DNA of 64,000 bases from positions 124,001 through 188,000 of the forward strand of contig CANQUQ010000001.1 in NCBI GenBank assembly GCA_947627115.1, given 5' to 3'. Each line of letters opens with the position of its first letter. The stretch's first letter is position 1. The notes under the pieces are model-generated. The model saw nothing but the letters and a program-made list of their open reading frames with translations. It did not search any database and had not been told where the DNA came from. This DNA is from an uncultured Acetatifactor sp. Lineage in GTDB: Bacteria; Bacillota; Clostridia; Lachnospirales; Lachnospiraceae. Positions 8,966 through 17,242 of this stretch are shown one piece after another. The position numbers were made by a program, and so were the translations under genes.

Positions 8966-10639
8966 CTAAACCTCCATTATGATGGGCAGGATCATGGGAC
9001 GCCGCTTCGTCTTCTTCCAGACGTAGTCGCCGAGCGCATCCTTTGTGGTGTTCTTCAGCTTGCCCCAATCCGTGATGCCTCTGTCCAGACATCTCTGGAG
9101 CGCATCGTCCACGGTGTGACGGGCCTCCTCTATCAGCTCATCCGACTCCTTCACATACACGAAGCCTCTGGTGACGATATCCGGTCCCGCTACAAGCTGG
9201 CCGTTGAACCTGTCCAGGCTCATGACCACGATCATGATGCCGTCCTCCGCCAGATGCTGACGGTCCCTGAGCACCACGTTCCCCACATCGCCAACTCCCA
9301 GGCCGTCCACCAAGATAGCTCCCACGGGGACCTTTCCCGTCACCTTCGCGCCGCTGCCGTCCAGTTCGAGCACCTCGCCCGATGACAGAATAAAAATATT
9401 CTCCTTTTCGATGCCCAGGCTCTGCGCGATCTTAGCCTGAGCCTTCAGATGCTTGTACTCCCCGTGTACGGGAATGGCGTATTTGGGACGTATCAGGGTA
9501 TAGATCAGCTTGATCTCCTCCTGGCAGGCATGACCGGACACATGAGCGTCCTGAAATATTACGTCCGCGCCCTTGATCAGCAGGTCATTGATGACCTTTG
9601 TCACGGACTTTTCGTTGCCCGGTATGGGGTTCGAGGAAAAGATAACGGTGTCTCCCGCGCCGATGGATATCTTGCGGTGCATACCGCTGGCCATACGGCT
9701 CAGCGCCGCCATGCTCTCCCCCTGACTTCCGGTAGTGATGATCACCTGCTGCTCATCCGGATAATTTTTTAACTGATCCACTTCGATCAGGGTATTTTCG
9801 GGAATATTGATACATTCCAGATTTCTGGCCGTCTCGATGATGTTCACCATGCTGCGGCCCTCCACGCAGACCTTGCGGCCGAACTTGTATGCCGTATTGA
9901 TGATCTGCTGCACCCGATCCACGTTAGACGCAAAGGTCGCCACAAAAATCCTGGTATTTTTATGCTCCTCGAACAGGGAATCAAAGGTGGGGCCCACCGT
10001 TCTCTCCGAGGGCGTAAAGCCTGGCCGCTCCGCATTGGTGGAGTCGCACATCAGAGCCAGCACGCCTTTTTTGCCCAGCTCCGCAAAGCGCTGTAGATCG
10101 ATGGCGTCTCCGAACACAGGCGTATAGTCCACCTTGAAATCTCCTGTGTGGACCACCACCCCCGCAGGGGAATAAATAGCCAGCGCCGCAGCGTCCACAA
10201 TACTGTGGTTGGTCTTGATAAATTCAACGCGGAAATGGCCAAGATTGATAGACTGCCCGAACTTGACCACCTTGCGCTTGGTAGTCTTCATCAGGTTGTG
10301 CTCCCGCAGCTTATTCTCAATGATCCCCATGGTCAGTCTGGTGGCATACACGGGCACATTAATGTCCTTCAGCACATAGGGCAGCGCACCGATATGGTCC
10401 TCATGTCCGTGAGTGATCATAAAGCCCTTCACCTTGTCAAGGTTATCCTTCAGGTAAGTCACATCGGGAATGACCAGGTCGATGCCCAGCATGTCATCGG
10501 CCGGAAATGAAAGACCGCAGTCTACGACAATAATACTGTCATCATACTCGAAGGCAGTAATATTCATGCCGATCTGCTCTAAGCCGCCCAAAGGGATGAT
10601 CTTCAGCCTAGAGCCATTGCTATTCTCTTTTTTCTTCAA
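8966..10639 (-). CDS. rnj: Ribonuclease J
   Basis: 557 residues of the metallo-beta-lactamase/beta-CASP RNase J family, which combines 5'-3' exonuclease and endonuclease activity in mRNA turnover and rRNA maturation. Visible motifs are the zinc-binding HGHEDHIGALPY near residue 75, HTGDFKVD, CDSTNAE, the beta-CASP stretch through TTGSQGESMAALSRMA, the HVSGHA histidines and the C-terminal RNase J domain with GDVGNVVLRDR. The length fits RNase J1/J2; a single copy is seen in the window. The start overlaps the end of fur by 20 nt, so translation is probably coupled. Confidence 0.96.
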   Translation of the reverse strand: MKKKENSNGSRLKIIPLGGLEQIGMNITAFEYDDSIIVVDCGLSFPADDMLGIDLVIPDVTYLKDNLDKVKGFMITHGHEDHIGALPYVLKDINVPVYATRLTMGIIENKLREHNLMKTTKRKVVKFGQSINLGHFRVEFIKTNHSIVDAAALAIYSPAGVVVHTGDFKVDYTPVFGDAIDLQRFAELGKKGVLALMCDSTNAERPGFTPSERTVGPTFDSLFEEHKNTRIFVATFASNVDRVQQIINTAYKFGRKVCVEGRSMVNIIETARNLECINIPENTLIEVDQLKNYPDEQQVIITTGSQGESMAALSRMASGMHRKISIGAGDTVIFSSNPIPGNEKSVTKVINDLLIKGADVIFQDAHVSGHACQEEIKLIYTLIRPKYAIPVHGEYKHLKAQAKIAQSLGIEKENIFILSSGEVLELDGSGAKVTGKVPVGAILVDGLGVGDVGNVVLRDRQHLAEDGIMIVVMSLDRFNGQLVAGPDIVTRGFVYVKESDELIEEARHTVDDALQRCLDRGITDWGKLKNTTKDALGDYVWKKTKRRPMILPIIMEV

Positions 10640-11090
10640 TGAAATCTCCTCCGCAATCTACACAGTAGCCGTAGAGCTTGACCTCGTGATCCACAACGTG
10701 AAATCCGACCGTATCGGTGATCTTCGATTCCAGCTCCTCCAGGAGGTCATCCCGGAAGGAAATCACCCTGCCGCATTTCATACAGATCAAATGGTGATGA
10801 TGGTGCTTTTGTCCGAGGCCATGAGCATTCCCCATCTCATAGCGCACAAAACCGTCATCAAAATTGATCCGGTCGATCAGATGCAGCTCGTTCAGCATCT
10901 GTATGGTTCTATAAACAGTGGCCAGCCCTATCTCCGGGTAGCCTGCTTTTACCAAATCAAAAATTTCCTCCGCGGTAAGATGCTCTTCCGGGCAGGACGC
11001 GATCGCCTCCAGCACCAGAAGCCTCTGCTTAGTGACTCTTAATCCGTTCTCTTTTAACAGTTTTTTGAATTGCTCTCTGTCAACCGCCAT
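10620..11090 (-). CDS. Fur-family metalloregulator
   Basis: 156 residues with the Fur fold: an N-terminal winged helix (RVTKQRLLVLEAI, then EEIFDLVKAGYPEIGLATVYRTI) and a C-terminal dimerisation domain with the HHHHHLICMKCG cluster and a second CVDCGG pair for structural zinc. Whether it is Fur, PerR or Zur cannot be settled from sequence alone. It is embedded in the RNA-processing operon, with its end overlapping rnj. Confidence 0.93.
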   Translation of the reverse strand: MAVDREQFKKLLKENGLRVTKQRLLVLEAIASCPEEHLTAEEIFDLVKAGYPEIGLATVYRTIQMLNELHLIDRINFDDGFVRYEMGNAHGLGQKHHHHHLICMKCGRVISFRDDLLEELESKITDTVGFHVVDHEVKLYGYCVDCGGDFIEEKRE

Positions 11091-11129
11091 TTTCCTTCTT
11101 CCGTCACGTATCGCCCGCAGCGGTCCGAT

Positions 11130-11393
11130 CTATACAAATTTAATATCGTCCAGCATGTTTTCAAACACGCCTGCCACAGCCTCCAGCTCCTCATCCTCAG
11201 ACACGATGGTAAAGACGCTCTCCTCCTCGCCGTCTTTGGAAATGTCCTTGAGGATCAGCGCTTCCCCGTCGCCCTCTTCATGATCCGTCACCAGGATATA
11301 ATTGAAGCCTCCGATCCTGGTCTGCTCCAGTACAAAAAAATCTACCGGTTCCTCACCGTGAGGATTGAAAGTAATCTTCTCCAGCTTTGCCAT
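11130..11393 (-). CDS. yrzB: DUF1292 (YrzB-like) protein
   Basis: 87 residues, strongly acidic, with a central FNYILVTDHEEGDGEALILKD strand pattern, typical of the DUF1292/YrzB family. No function is established. The position between ruvX and the downstream genes is the same as in Bacillus (yrzL-yrrK-yrzB), and the neighbours suggest co-transcription with ireB and ruvX. Confidence 0.88.
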   Translation of the reverse strand: MAKLEKITFNPHGEEPVDFFVLEQTRIGGFNYILVTDHEEGDGEALILKDISKDGEEESVFTIVSEDEELEAVAGVFENMLDDIKFV

Positions 11394-11420
11394 ACTTCCT
11401 CTTTTCTTCCGCCACCGGTC

Positions 11421-11846
11421 TCACTCCCGGTTTCTCCTGTCCAGATATCCCTGAAGGATCAGAACGGCCGCGATCATGTCCACATGATCTTTTCTGTTCT
11501 CTCTGCGGATGCCGGCCTCCGTCATAGTCCTGTCCGCCTCCACAGTGGTAAGACGCTCGTCCCATAATGTCACGGGCAGCCCCGTCCTTCTCTCCAGCTT
11601 GTCCTTGAACTCATTCGTCCGCTCTACGCGCACACCCTCCGTGCCGTTCATATGCTTCGGACAGCCCAGAACGATCTCCTGTACATCATACTCCAAGATC
11701 AGCTCCTCAATTCGGGCCAGCGTCCGACGCAGCTTATTTTCTTCTTTGCGCCGGATGATCTCAACGCCCTGAGCCGTCACCGACAGACCGTCGCTGACAG
11801 CGACTCCCACCGTCTTGGAACCGTAATCCAATCCCATTATGCGCAT
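11421..11846 (-). CDS. ruvX: RuvX/YqgF RNase H-fold nuclease
   Basis: 141 residues with the family's RNase H-like motifs: [16 protein letters not shown] at the N-terminus, the [15 protein letters not shown] middle motif and the [14 protein letters not shown] segment near the end. The family processes the 16S rRNA 5' end or resolves Holliday junctions. GGGAG precedes the start. It lies 18 nt behind ireB. Confidence 0.95.
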   Translation of the reverse strand: MRIMGLDYGSKTVGVAVSDGLSVTAQGVEIIRRKEENKLRRTLARIEELILEYDVQEIVLGCPKHMNGTEGVRVERTNEFKDKLERRTGLPVTLWDERLTTVEADRTMTEAGIRRENRKDHVDMIAAVLILQGYLDRRNRE

Positions 11847-11864
11847 AGATATCTCCCGTCCGGT

Positions 11865-12128
11865 CTACTGCCAGCCCTTCGCGTTGATGTACTCGGTCAG
11901 CAGCTCCTCCACCAACTCGTCCCGCTCCACCTTCATGATCAGGCTTCTCGCGTTCTTGTGGCTGGTGATATAGGTAGGATCTCCGCTCATGATATAGCCG
12001 ACGATCTGATTTACCGGATTGTAGCCCTTTTCGGTCAGTGCTTCATATACAGCGGCAAGTACCAGCTTAGCGCCGGTCTCCGGCTCCGTCTCCACTTTGA
12101 AATATTGCGTTCTTCCTAAGTCCTGCAT
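11865..12128 (-). CDS. ireB: IreB family regulatory phosphoprotein
   Basis: 87 residues, nearly the full length of the DUF965/IreB family; FKVETEPETGAKLVLAAVYEALTEKGYNP and the GYIMSGDPTYITSHKNARSLI block are diagnostic. In Enterococcus, IreB is phosphorylated by the PASTA kinase IreK and affects cephalosporin resistance. The ORF track begins 13 codons earlier; the ATG at 12128 is chosen because AAAGGATG precedes it. It is the first gene of the long operon and has its own promoter. Confidence 0.95.
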   Translation of the reverse strand: MQDLGRTQYFKVETEPETGAKLVLAAVYEALTEKGYNPVNQIVGYIMSGDPTYITSHKNARSLIMKVERDELVEELLTEYINAKGWQ

Positions 12129-12197
12129 ATTTATCCCATCCTTTTGATCTGCCAAAAAAGCCGGCAAAGTAAGTTCTCACGGATCCTGCTGTTTTCT

Positions 12198-12226
12198 ATG
12201 ATAACTCATTTATTTACAAAATTCAA
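12198..12226 (-). promoter_or_regulatory. Predicted promoter of the ireB operon
   Basis: TTGAAT and TATCAT are separated by 17 bp on the minus strand. The -35 element overlaps the mtaB stop codon, about 70 nt upstream of ireB, so the ireB operon would start inside the end of mtaB. Confidence 0.55.
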
Positions 12227-13548
12227 GACAGCAGGATTTCATCTGTGAGAAAATCTTTTACTGTCACCGTCATCAGCCGTCCCACTTCCGCGGTTTCGGC
12301 ACTTTTACTGCACGGAACCGCGATCTTGACATAGTCCGCGGTGTGCCCCAGCAGATACTCCCGTCCCCGGACCGTCTTTGTGTTCTCCGCCAGGATTTCT
12401 GCCTGTCTCCCTATGTAACGGCGGCGGAATTCCTTCGACTGCCTTCTCTCCAATTCAAACAATTCATTGCTCCGCAGAGTCTTGACGCTCTCCGGCACCT
12501 GATCCGGCATTTCGGCCGCCCTGGTCCCCCTGCGCTTTGAATATTTAAAGATATGCATCTCATAAAATCCTGTCTTTTCCAAAAAGCTCCGAGTCTGTGC
12601 AAATTCCTCCTCCGTCTCCCCAGGAAAACCCACGATCACATCCGTTGTGATGGCCGGACAGTCGAAGACCCCGCGCAGATATTCTACGCTTTTACAGTAT
12701 TCCCCCGTGGTGTAGTGTCTATTCATCCGTTTTAAGGTATCGTCACAGCCGCTCTGCAGGGACAGGTGAAAATGAGGACATAGCTTCGGCAGCGCTCCGA
12801 GGCGCCGGGCGGTCTCCTCCGTAACGATCCTGGGCTCCAGCGAGCCCAGACGGATCCTCTCCAGCCCCTCTATGCCGTGTATCCGCTCGATCAGATCGAT
12901 CAGACTGCCCATATCCGGCCGATCGAGGCCGTAGGAGCTGATGTGAATGCCCGTCAGCACCACCTCCCGGTATCCGGCATCCGCCAGGCCCTGAATCTCC
13001 CGCAGAATATCCTCCCCGCTCCGGCTGCGCACCCGCCCTCTGGCCAGGGGAATGGCGCAGTAGGAGCAGAACTGATTGCAGCCGTCCTGAATCTTGATGT
13101 AAGCTCTTGTATGCTCCGCCGTATGCTTCAGCTGCATCTCCTCATATTCACAGGTATGGGCAATGTCCGGTACCGTGGTGCCCCCCAGGGTCTTGCTGCT
13201 GCGGGAGGCCATATATTCCTCCAAAATTTCCGCAATGTCCTTTTTGCGGTTGTTTCCCACCGCCAGATCAACACTGTCATCCCCTTCCACCGTGTCGCGG
13301 TCCGTCTGCACATAACATCCCACGGCCACCACCACTGCTTCGGGATTGCGCTGCTTTGCCCTGTGAAGCATCTGCCTGCTCTTTCTGTCCGCAATGTTCG
13401 TGACGGTGCAGGTGTTGACGATATAGACATCCGCGACCTGATCGAAGGGCACGATACGATATCCCTTTTCCTGCAGCTTCTGCATCATTACGTCCGTTTC
13501 GTAAGAATTCACCTTACAGCCAAGATTGTGAAAAGCAATTTTTTTCAT
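12223..13548 (-). CDS. mtaB: tRNA t6A37 methylthiotransferase
   Basis: 441 residues with the three-part methylthiotransferase layout: an N-terminal UPF0004 domain beginning IAFHNLGCKVNSYETD with its cysteines, a radical SAM domain with the CNQFCSYCAIPLARGR cluster, and a C-terminal TRAM domain. The LGCKVNSYE start is the mark of MtaB (ms2t6A37) rather than MiaB. The ORF track carries a spurious 98-residue extension; GGAGAAAAC stands before the ATG at 13548. It is transcribed divergently from the HPr-like gene. Confidence 0.95.
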   Translation of the reverse strand: MKKIAFHNLGCKVNSYETDVMMQKLQEKGYRIVPFDQVADVYIVNTCTVTNIADRKSRQMLHRAKQRNPEAVVVAVGCYVQTDRDTVEGDDSVDLAVGNNRKKDIAEILEEYMASRSSKTLGGTTVPDIAHTCEYEEMQLKHTAEHTRAYIKIQDGCNQFCSYCAIPLARGRVRSRSGEDILREIQGLADAGYREVVLTGIHISSYGLDRPDMGSLIDLIERIHGIEGLERIRLGSLEPRIVTEETARRLGALPKLCPHFHLSLQSGCDDTLKRMNRHYTTGEYCKSVEYLRGVFDCPAITTDVIVGFPGETEEEFAQTRSFLEKTGFYEMHIFKYSKRRGTRAAEMPDQVPESVKTLRSNELFELERRQSKEFRRRYIGRQAEILAENTKTVRGREYLLGHTADYVKIAVPCSKSAETAEVGRLMTVTVKDFLTDEILLS

Positions 13549-13599
13549 TCTGTTTTCTCCATTCGGGAGCGCTTCCCCGGTTTTTATACGGTTTTTCCC

Positions 13600-13628
13600 T
13601 TGACTTTTGTTTTCTATGCCGCTAATAT
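13600..13628 (+). promoter_or_regulatory. Predicted promoter of the HPr-like gene
   Basis: TTGACT and TAATAT are separated by exactly 17 bp. The ribosome site AAGGAGGTG and the ATG follow about 40 nt downstream. A near-consensus promoter for one very small gene suggests high expression. Confidence 0.7.
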
Positions 13629-13669
13629 AGGTATGAAGAAGGTATGACAAGAATAAGGAGGTGTGAATA

Positions 13670-13900
13670 ATGAAAACCGTACAGATTTCATTGAATTCCA
13701 TTGACAAGGTAAAGTCTTTCGTAAACGATGTCACCAAATTTGACTGTGACTTTGATCTGGTTTCAGGAAGATATGTAATCGATGCAAAATCCATCATGGG
13801 TATTTTCAGTCTGGATCTTTCCAAACCTATCGACCTGAACATCCATGCCGAGGACGGTGCGGAGGAAGTGCTGGCAGCACTGAAGCCTTACATCATATAA
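13670..13900 (+). CDS. HPr-like protein lacking the phosphorylatable histidine
   Basis: 76 residues that align with HPr/Crh from the KFDCDFDLVSGRYVIDAKSIMGIFSL region onward. The regulatory serine context (KSIMG, Ser46 in HPr) is kept. The IHARPA loop that holds His15 is replaced by NSIDKVKSF, with no histidine and one residue fewer. It therefore cannot pass phosphate in the PTS. It resembles Crh, which lacks His15 but is phosphorylated on Ser46 by HPr kinase and helps CcpA; a regulatory role is inference. It stands alone between its own promoter and terminator. Confidence 0.85.
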   Translation: MKTVQISLNSIDKVKSFVNDVTKFDCDFDLVSGRYVIDAKSIMGIFSLDLSKPIDLNIHAEDGAEEVLAALKPYII

Positions 13901-13940
13901 AGCTATTTTCCGCGGCGATACATAATATCGGGAACAGGCA

Positions 13941-13982
13941 GAGGACCTCAAAGGACACGATTTCTTTGAGGTCCTCTTTTTG
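13941..13982 (+). terminator. Rho-independent terminator of the HPr-like gene
   Basis: GAGGACCTCAAAG pairs with CTTTGAGGTCCTC (13 bp), followed on the plus strand by TTTTT. The minus strand has no T run, so it acts in one direction. Confidence 0.92.
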
Positions 13983-14000
13983 GTATTGCAGCGGTCGTCC

Positions 14001-15179
14001 CTATTCCACAATGATCAGTTCATCGGTCTCCAGCGCCGTCCTCACCAGCTCGTCGATCTTCCCGTCCAGATTTTGTTCATGTCTGCGGATTACCTTCAGG
14101 TTGGGCTTGGTCACAGGATGCTTCGCCACAAAAATGGTACAACAGTCCTCGTAGGGCTGGATGGATGTCTCATAGGTCCCGATCCGGTCAGACATCTCCA
14201 CGATCTCCTTCTTGTCAAAGCCGATCAGCGGCCGGTAGACCGGCAGACTGCACACTTCATTGGTCGCGATCAGGGAATTCATGGTCTGTGACGCCACCTG
14301 GCCGATGCTCTCTCCGGTGATCAGACCGAGACACCCCGTCTCCTTCCCGATGTGCTCCGCGATCCGCATCATATAACGCCGCATGATGATCGTCAGCTCC
14401 TCGTGCGGACACCTTTCGTGAATGTACAGTTGAATATCGGTGAAGTTGATCACGTGGAGATAGATCGGGCCCGTATATTTTGACACGATACGCGCCAGAT
14501 CCACCACCTTCTGCTTGGCCCTCTCGCTGGTGTAGGGCGGTGCATGAAAATAGACCGCATCGATCTTCACTCCTCTTTTTGCAATCATATATCCCGCAAC
14601 GGGGGAGTCGATACCGCCGGACAAGAGCAGCATGGCCTTGCCTCCGGTGCCTACCGGCATCCCTCCCGGTCCCGGAATTTCAACGGAGTAAATATATATT
14701 TTTTCCCGAATCTCCACATTGATCACCGCATCCGGCCTGTGGACATCCACATGCATTTCCGGGTAGGCATTCAATAAGGCCTCGCCCAGATCTGCATTGA
14801 TCTCCATGGAGCTCTTGGGATAGTTCTTTCTGGCGCGCCTTGCATTTACTTTAAACGTCATGCTGCGGTCGGGATAGATGTCCGCCACATATCTGACAAC
14901 GGTGTCACAAAGCTTTTCAAAGCCCTCGTCCTCCACATAGACCATGGGACAAATACCGGATATTCCGAAGACATGCCCCAGATGCTCCACCGTCTCATCA
15001 TAGTCGAACTCCCCCTGCGCCTCCACATAAATGCGCCCCTGGGTCTTTCGTATCTCAAAGCTGCCCTCGCACTTTTTCAGCGCGGACCTGATCTGATGGA
15101 CGAGCGCATCCTCAAAGAGATAGCGGTTCTTCCCTTTTACACCGATCTCCGCGTACTTTATCAAAAAAGCCTTAAACAT
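14001..15179 (-). CDS. thiI: tRNA 4-thiouridine synthase / thiamine sulfurtransferase
   Basis: 392 residues: N-terminal ferredoxin-like/THUMP domain (about 1-165) and a PP-loop ATP pyrophosphatase domain with LLLSGGIDSPVAGYM near residue 185. It adenylates U8 of tRNA for conversion to s4U. There is no C-terminal rhodanese domain, as usual in Firmicutes, so sulfur must be handed over directly or by another carrier. The cysteine desulfurase ends 17 nt upstream, and the pair is certainly one operon. Confidence 0.96.
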   Translation of the reverse strand: MFKAFLIKYAEIGVKGKNRYLFEDALVHQIRSALKKCEGSFEIRKTQGRIYVEAQGEFDYDETVEHLGHVFGISGICPMVYVEDEGFEKLCDTVVRYVADIYPDRSMTFKVNARRARKNYPKSSMEINADLGEALLNAYPEMHVDVHRPDAVINVEIREKIYIYSVEIPGPGGMPVGTGGKAMLLLSGGIDSPVAGYMIAKRGVKIDAVYFHAPPYTSERAKQKVVDLARIVSKYTGPIYLHVINFTDIQLYIHERCPHEELTIIMRRYMMRIAEHIGKETGCLGLITGESIGQVASQTMNSLIATNEVCSLPVYRPLIGFDKKEIVEMSDRIGTYETSIQPYEDCCTIFVAKHPVTKPNLKVIRRHEQNLDGKIDELVRTALETDELIIVE

Positions 15180-15196
15180 ATTTACCTCATTCCACT

Positions 15197-16369
15197 TTAC
15201 TTTCTTCTGATATATTTTCGCAGTATAGGAATTTTATCATACATTGTCCGTATTGTATAGTCTATTTCTTCCTCGGTCGTATAGACGGAAAAACTGAACC
15301 GCACGGTGGACTCCAGCATCCAAGGCTCTACGCCCAGGGCCCGCAGAGTTGCGGAAGGCTGCGGCTTGCGGGCTGCACAGGCACTTCCCGCGGACACATA
15401 GATCCCTTTCTCCTCCAGCGCATGAAGCAGCACCTCGCTGCGGACGCCGGACACCGAGACGCTGACGATATGGGGCGCGGTGCCCTCTCCGTCGGGAGAT
15501 TCCGGCAGCAGCCCGTTGATTCGGATTCCCTCCATCTCTCTGACGCCGTCCATAAAGCGGCGCTTGCACTTCCACAGGCGCTCCATATCCTCGTCATAGT
15601 GAGCGTACAGAAGCTCTGCCGCCTTCGCCATGCCCGCGGCGCCTGCCACGTTGTCCGTGCCGGAGCGCAGATTCATCTGCTGGCCGCCGCCGTAGATGAT
15701 GGGTCGGATCTTTACCCTGTCTCCGATATACAGAAGTCCGATCCCCTTGGGTCCATGAATTTTATGGCCGCTCGCGGAGAGAAGGTCTATCCCCATCCTC
15801 CTCGGATATATCCTGGCCTTGCCGAAGCCCTGCACCGCATCCACATGAAACAGCGTGTCGGGATTCATTTTCTTGATCAGGGCCCCTGCCTCTGCGATGG
15901 GCTGCAGAGCGCCGATCTCATTGTTGGTATGCATGACGGATACCAGAACGGTATCCTGCGTCATGGCCTTTTTCAGGTCCTCCAAGGAGATACGGCCGCT
16001 TCCGTCCACGGGCAGATAGGTAACGCGAAAGCCCTCCTGCTCCAGATAGTGCATCGTCTGCAGGACGGCGGGATGCTCTATTTGAGTGGTGATCAGGTGA
16101 GTGCCCCTCCTCCTGTTGGCGAACGCACAGCCGATCAGCGCCATATTGTCGGATTCCGTTCCGCCGGAGGTAAAAAAAATCTCTTTCTCGCTGACCTTCA
16201 AGAGTCCGGCAAGAGTTTCACGGGCATAGCGCAGATACTGCTCGGCCTGAACGCCCTTCATATGAAGGCTGGCGGGATTCCCGTAGTCTTCACACATTAT
16301 TTTGGTCATCAATTCCGCCACCTCCGGCAGCACCCTGGTAGTGGCGGAATTGTCTAAATACACTTCCAT
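15197..16369 (-). CDS. Cysteine desulfurase (NifS/IscS family)
   Basis: 390 residues of the PLP-dependent class V aminotransferase fold. Seen are YLDNSATTRVLPEV, the FTSGGTESDNMAL motif, the PLP lysine in SASGHKIHGPKGIG and the active-site cysteine in YVSAGSACAARKP. It draws sulfur from cysteine as a persulfide; its pairing with thiI suggests dedicated supply for s4U or thiamine rather than, or in addition to, Fe-S assembly. GGAGGAAG precedes the ATG at 16369, which is preferred to the longer ORF-track start. Confidence 0.94.
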   Translation of the reverse strand: MEVYLDNSATTRVLPEVAELMTKIMCEDYGNPASLHMKGVQAEQYLRYARETLAGLLKVSEKEIFFTSGGTESDNMALIGCAFANRRRGTHLITTQIEHPAVLQTMHYLEQEGFRVTYLPVDGSGRISLEDLKKAMTQDTVLVSVMHTNNEIGALQPIAEAGALIKKMNPDTLFHVDAVQGFGKARIYPRRMGIDLLSASGHKIHGPKGIGLLYIGDRVKIRPIIYGGGQQMNLRSGTDNVAGAAGMAKAAELLYAHYDEDMERLWKCKRRFMDGVREMEGIRINGLLPESPDGEGTAPHIVSVSVSGVRSEVLLHALEEKGIYVSAGSACAARKPQPSATLRALGVEPWMLESTVRFSFSVYTTEEEIDYTIRTMYDKIPILRKYIRRK

Positions 16370-16469
16370 TGCTTCCTCCGTTCTAAAGCTTACGTTTTTG
16401 TTAACATATGCAGAAAATGCTGTCCTTGTCAATGTTTGTCGTCATATGGAAGATTTTACTGCCCAAGAC

Positions 16470-17237
16470 CTACGGCACGTCATCCGCCCCCTGACACTCC
16501 AGCCGATACATGATCCAGGCGAGCACCGTCATGCCCGCCGTCTCCGTCCGCAGGATACGCTTCCCCAGCGTAACGGGCTCTATGCCACACTGCATCGCTT
16601 CCCGGATCTCCGCCTCGTCGAAGCCGCCCTCCGGGCCGATAAATACCGCAATGCTCTGCCCCGGCCTCAGACCGTCGATCACTCCCTTTGTCTTGTACAT
16701 CCCATCAGCCATCTCATAGGGAATAATTCTGACATCCATGTCGGCTGCCATTTTTACTGCCTGGGAGAAGCTCAGCACCTCCGTCACCTGGGGGATGACC
16801 GACCGTCTGCTCTGCTTGGCGGCGGCTTCCGCGATACCCTGCCACCGGGCGATCTTTGACGCCGATTTTTTCCCGTCCAGCTTTACCACGCAGCGCTTTG
16901 CCGCAACGGGAACGATCCGATACGCTCCAAGCTCCACGGCCTTCTGTACGATCAGCTCCATCTTGTCCGCCTTGGGCAGACACTGAAAAAGACAGACTCT
17001 GGCAGGGAGCTCCACGGCAGCCTCCCTTATGAACCGCAGCTCGCAGAGGATCCTGTCCGTCTCCAGGGAGACAATGCCGCACCGGTATTCTTTTCCGTCC
17101 GCACCGCTGCTGACATCAATTTCCTCGCCGGGCCTCATGCGCAGGACGTTCCTGATATGATTGACATCGGTGCCCACAATAGTGACACATTTGTCATTTA
17201 CATTGATCTGTGATGGTTCTACAAAAAATCGGTACAT
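16470..17237 (-). CDS. rsmE: 16S rRNA m3U1498 methyltransferase
   Basis: 255 residues of the SPOUT-fold RsmE family: an N-terminal PUA-like domain with DVNHIRNVLRMRPGEEI, then the knot domain with KADKMELIVQKAVELG, IGPEGGFDEAEI and VTLGKRILRTETA, the SAM-binding knot loops. The ATG at 17237 has GAGGAAAT upstream, and MYRFF is the expected N-terminus. It begins 5 nt after prmA, a common pairing in Firmicutes. Confidence 0.96.
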   Translation of the reverse strand: MYRFFVEPSQINVNDKCVTIVGTDVNHIRNVLRMRPGEEIDVSSGADGKEYRCGIVSLETDRILCELRFIREAAVELPARVCLFQCLPKADKMELIVQKAVELGAYRIVPVAAKRCVVKLDGKKSASKIARWQGIAEAAAKQSRRSVIPQVTEVLSFSQAVKMAADMDVRIIPYEMADGMYKTKGVIDGLRPGQSIAVFIGPEGGFDEAEIREAMQCGIEPVTLGKRILRTETAGMTVLAWIMYRLECQGADDVP

Positions 17238-17242
17238 AATTT

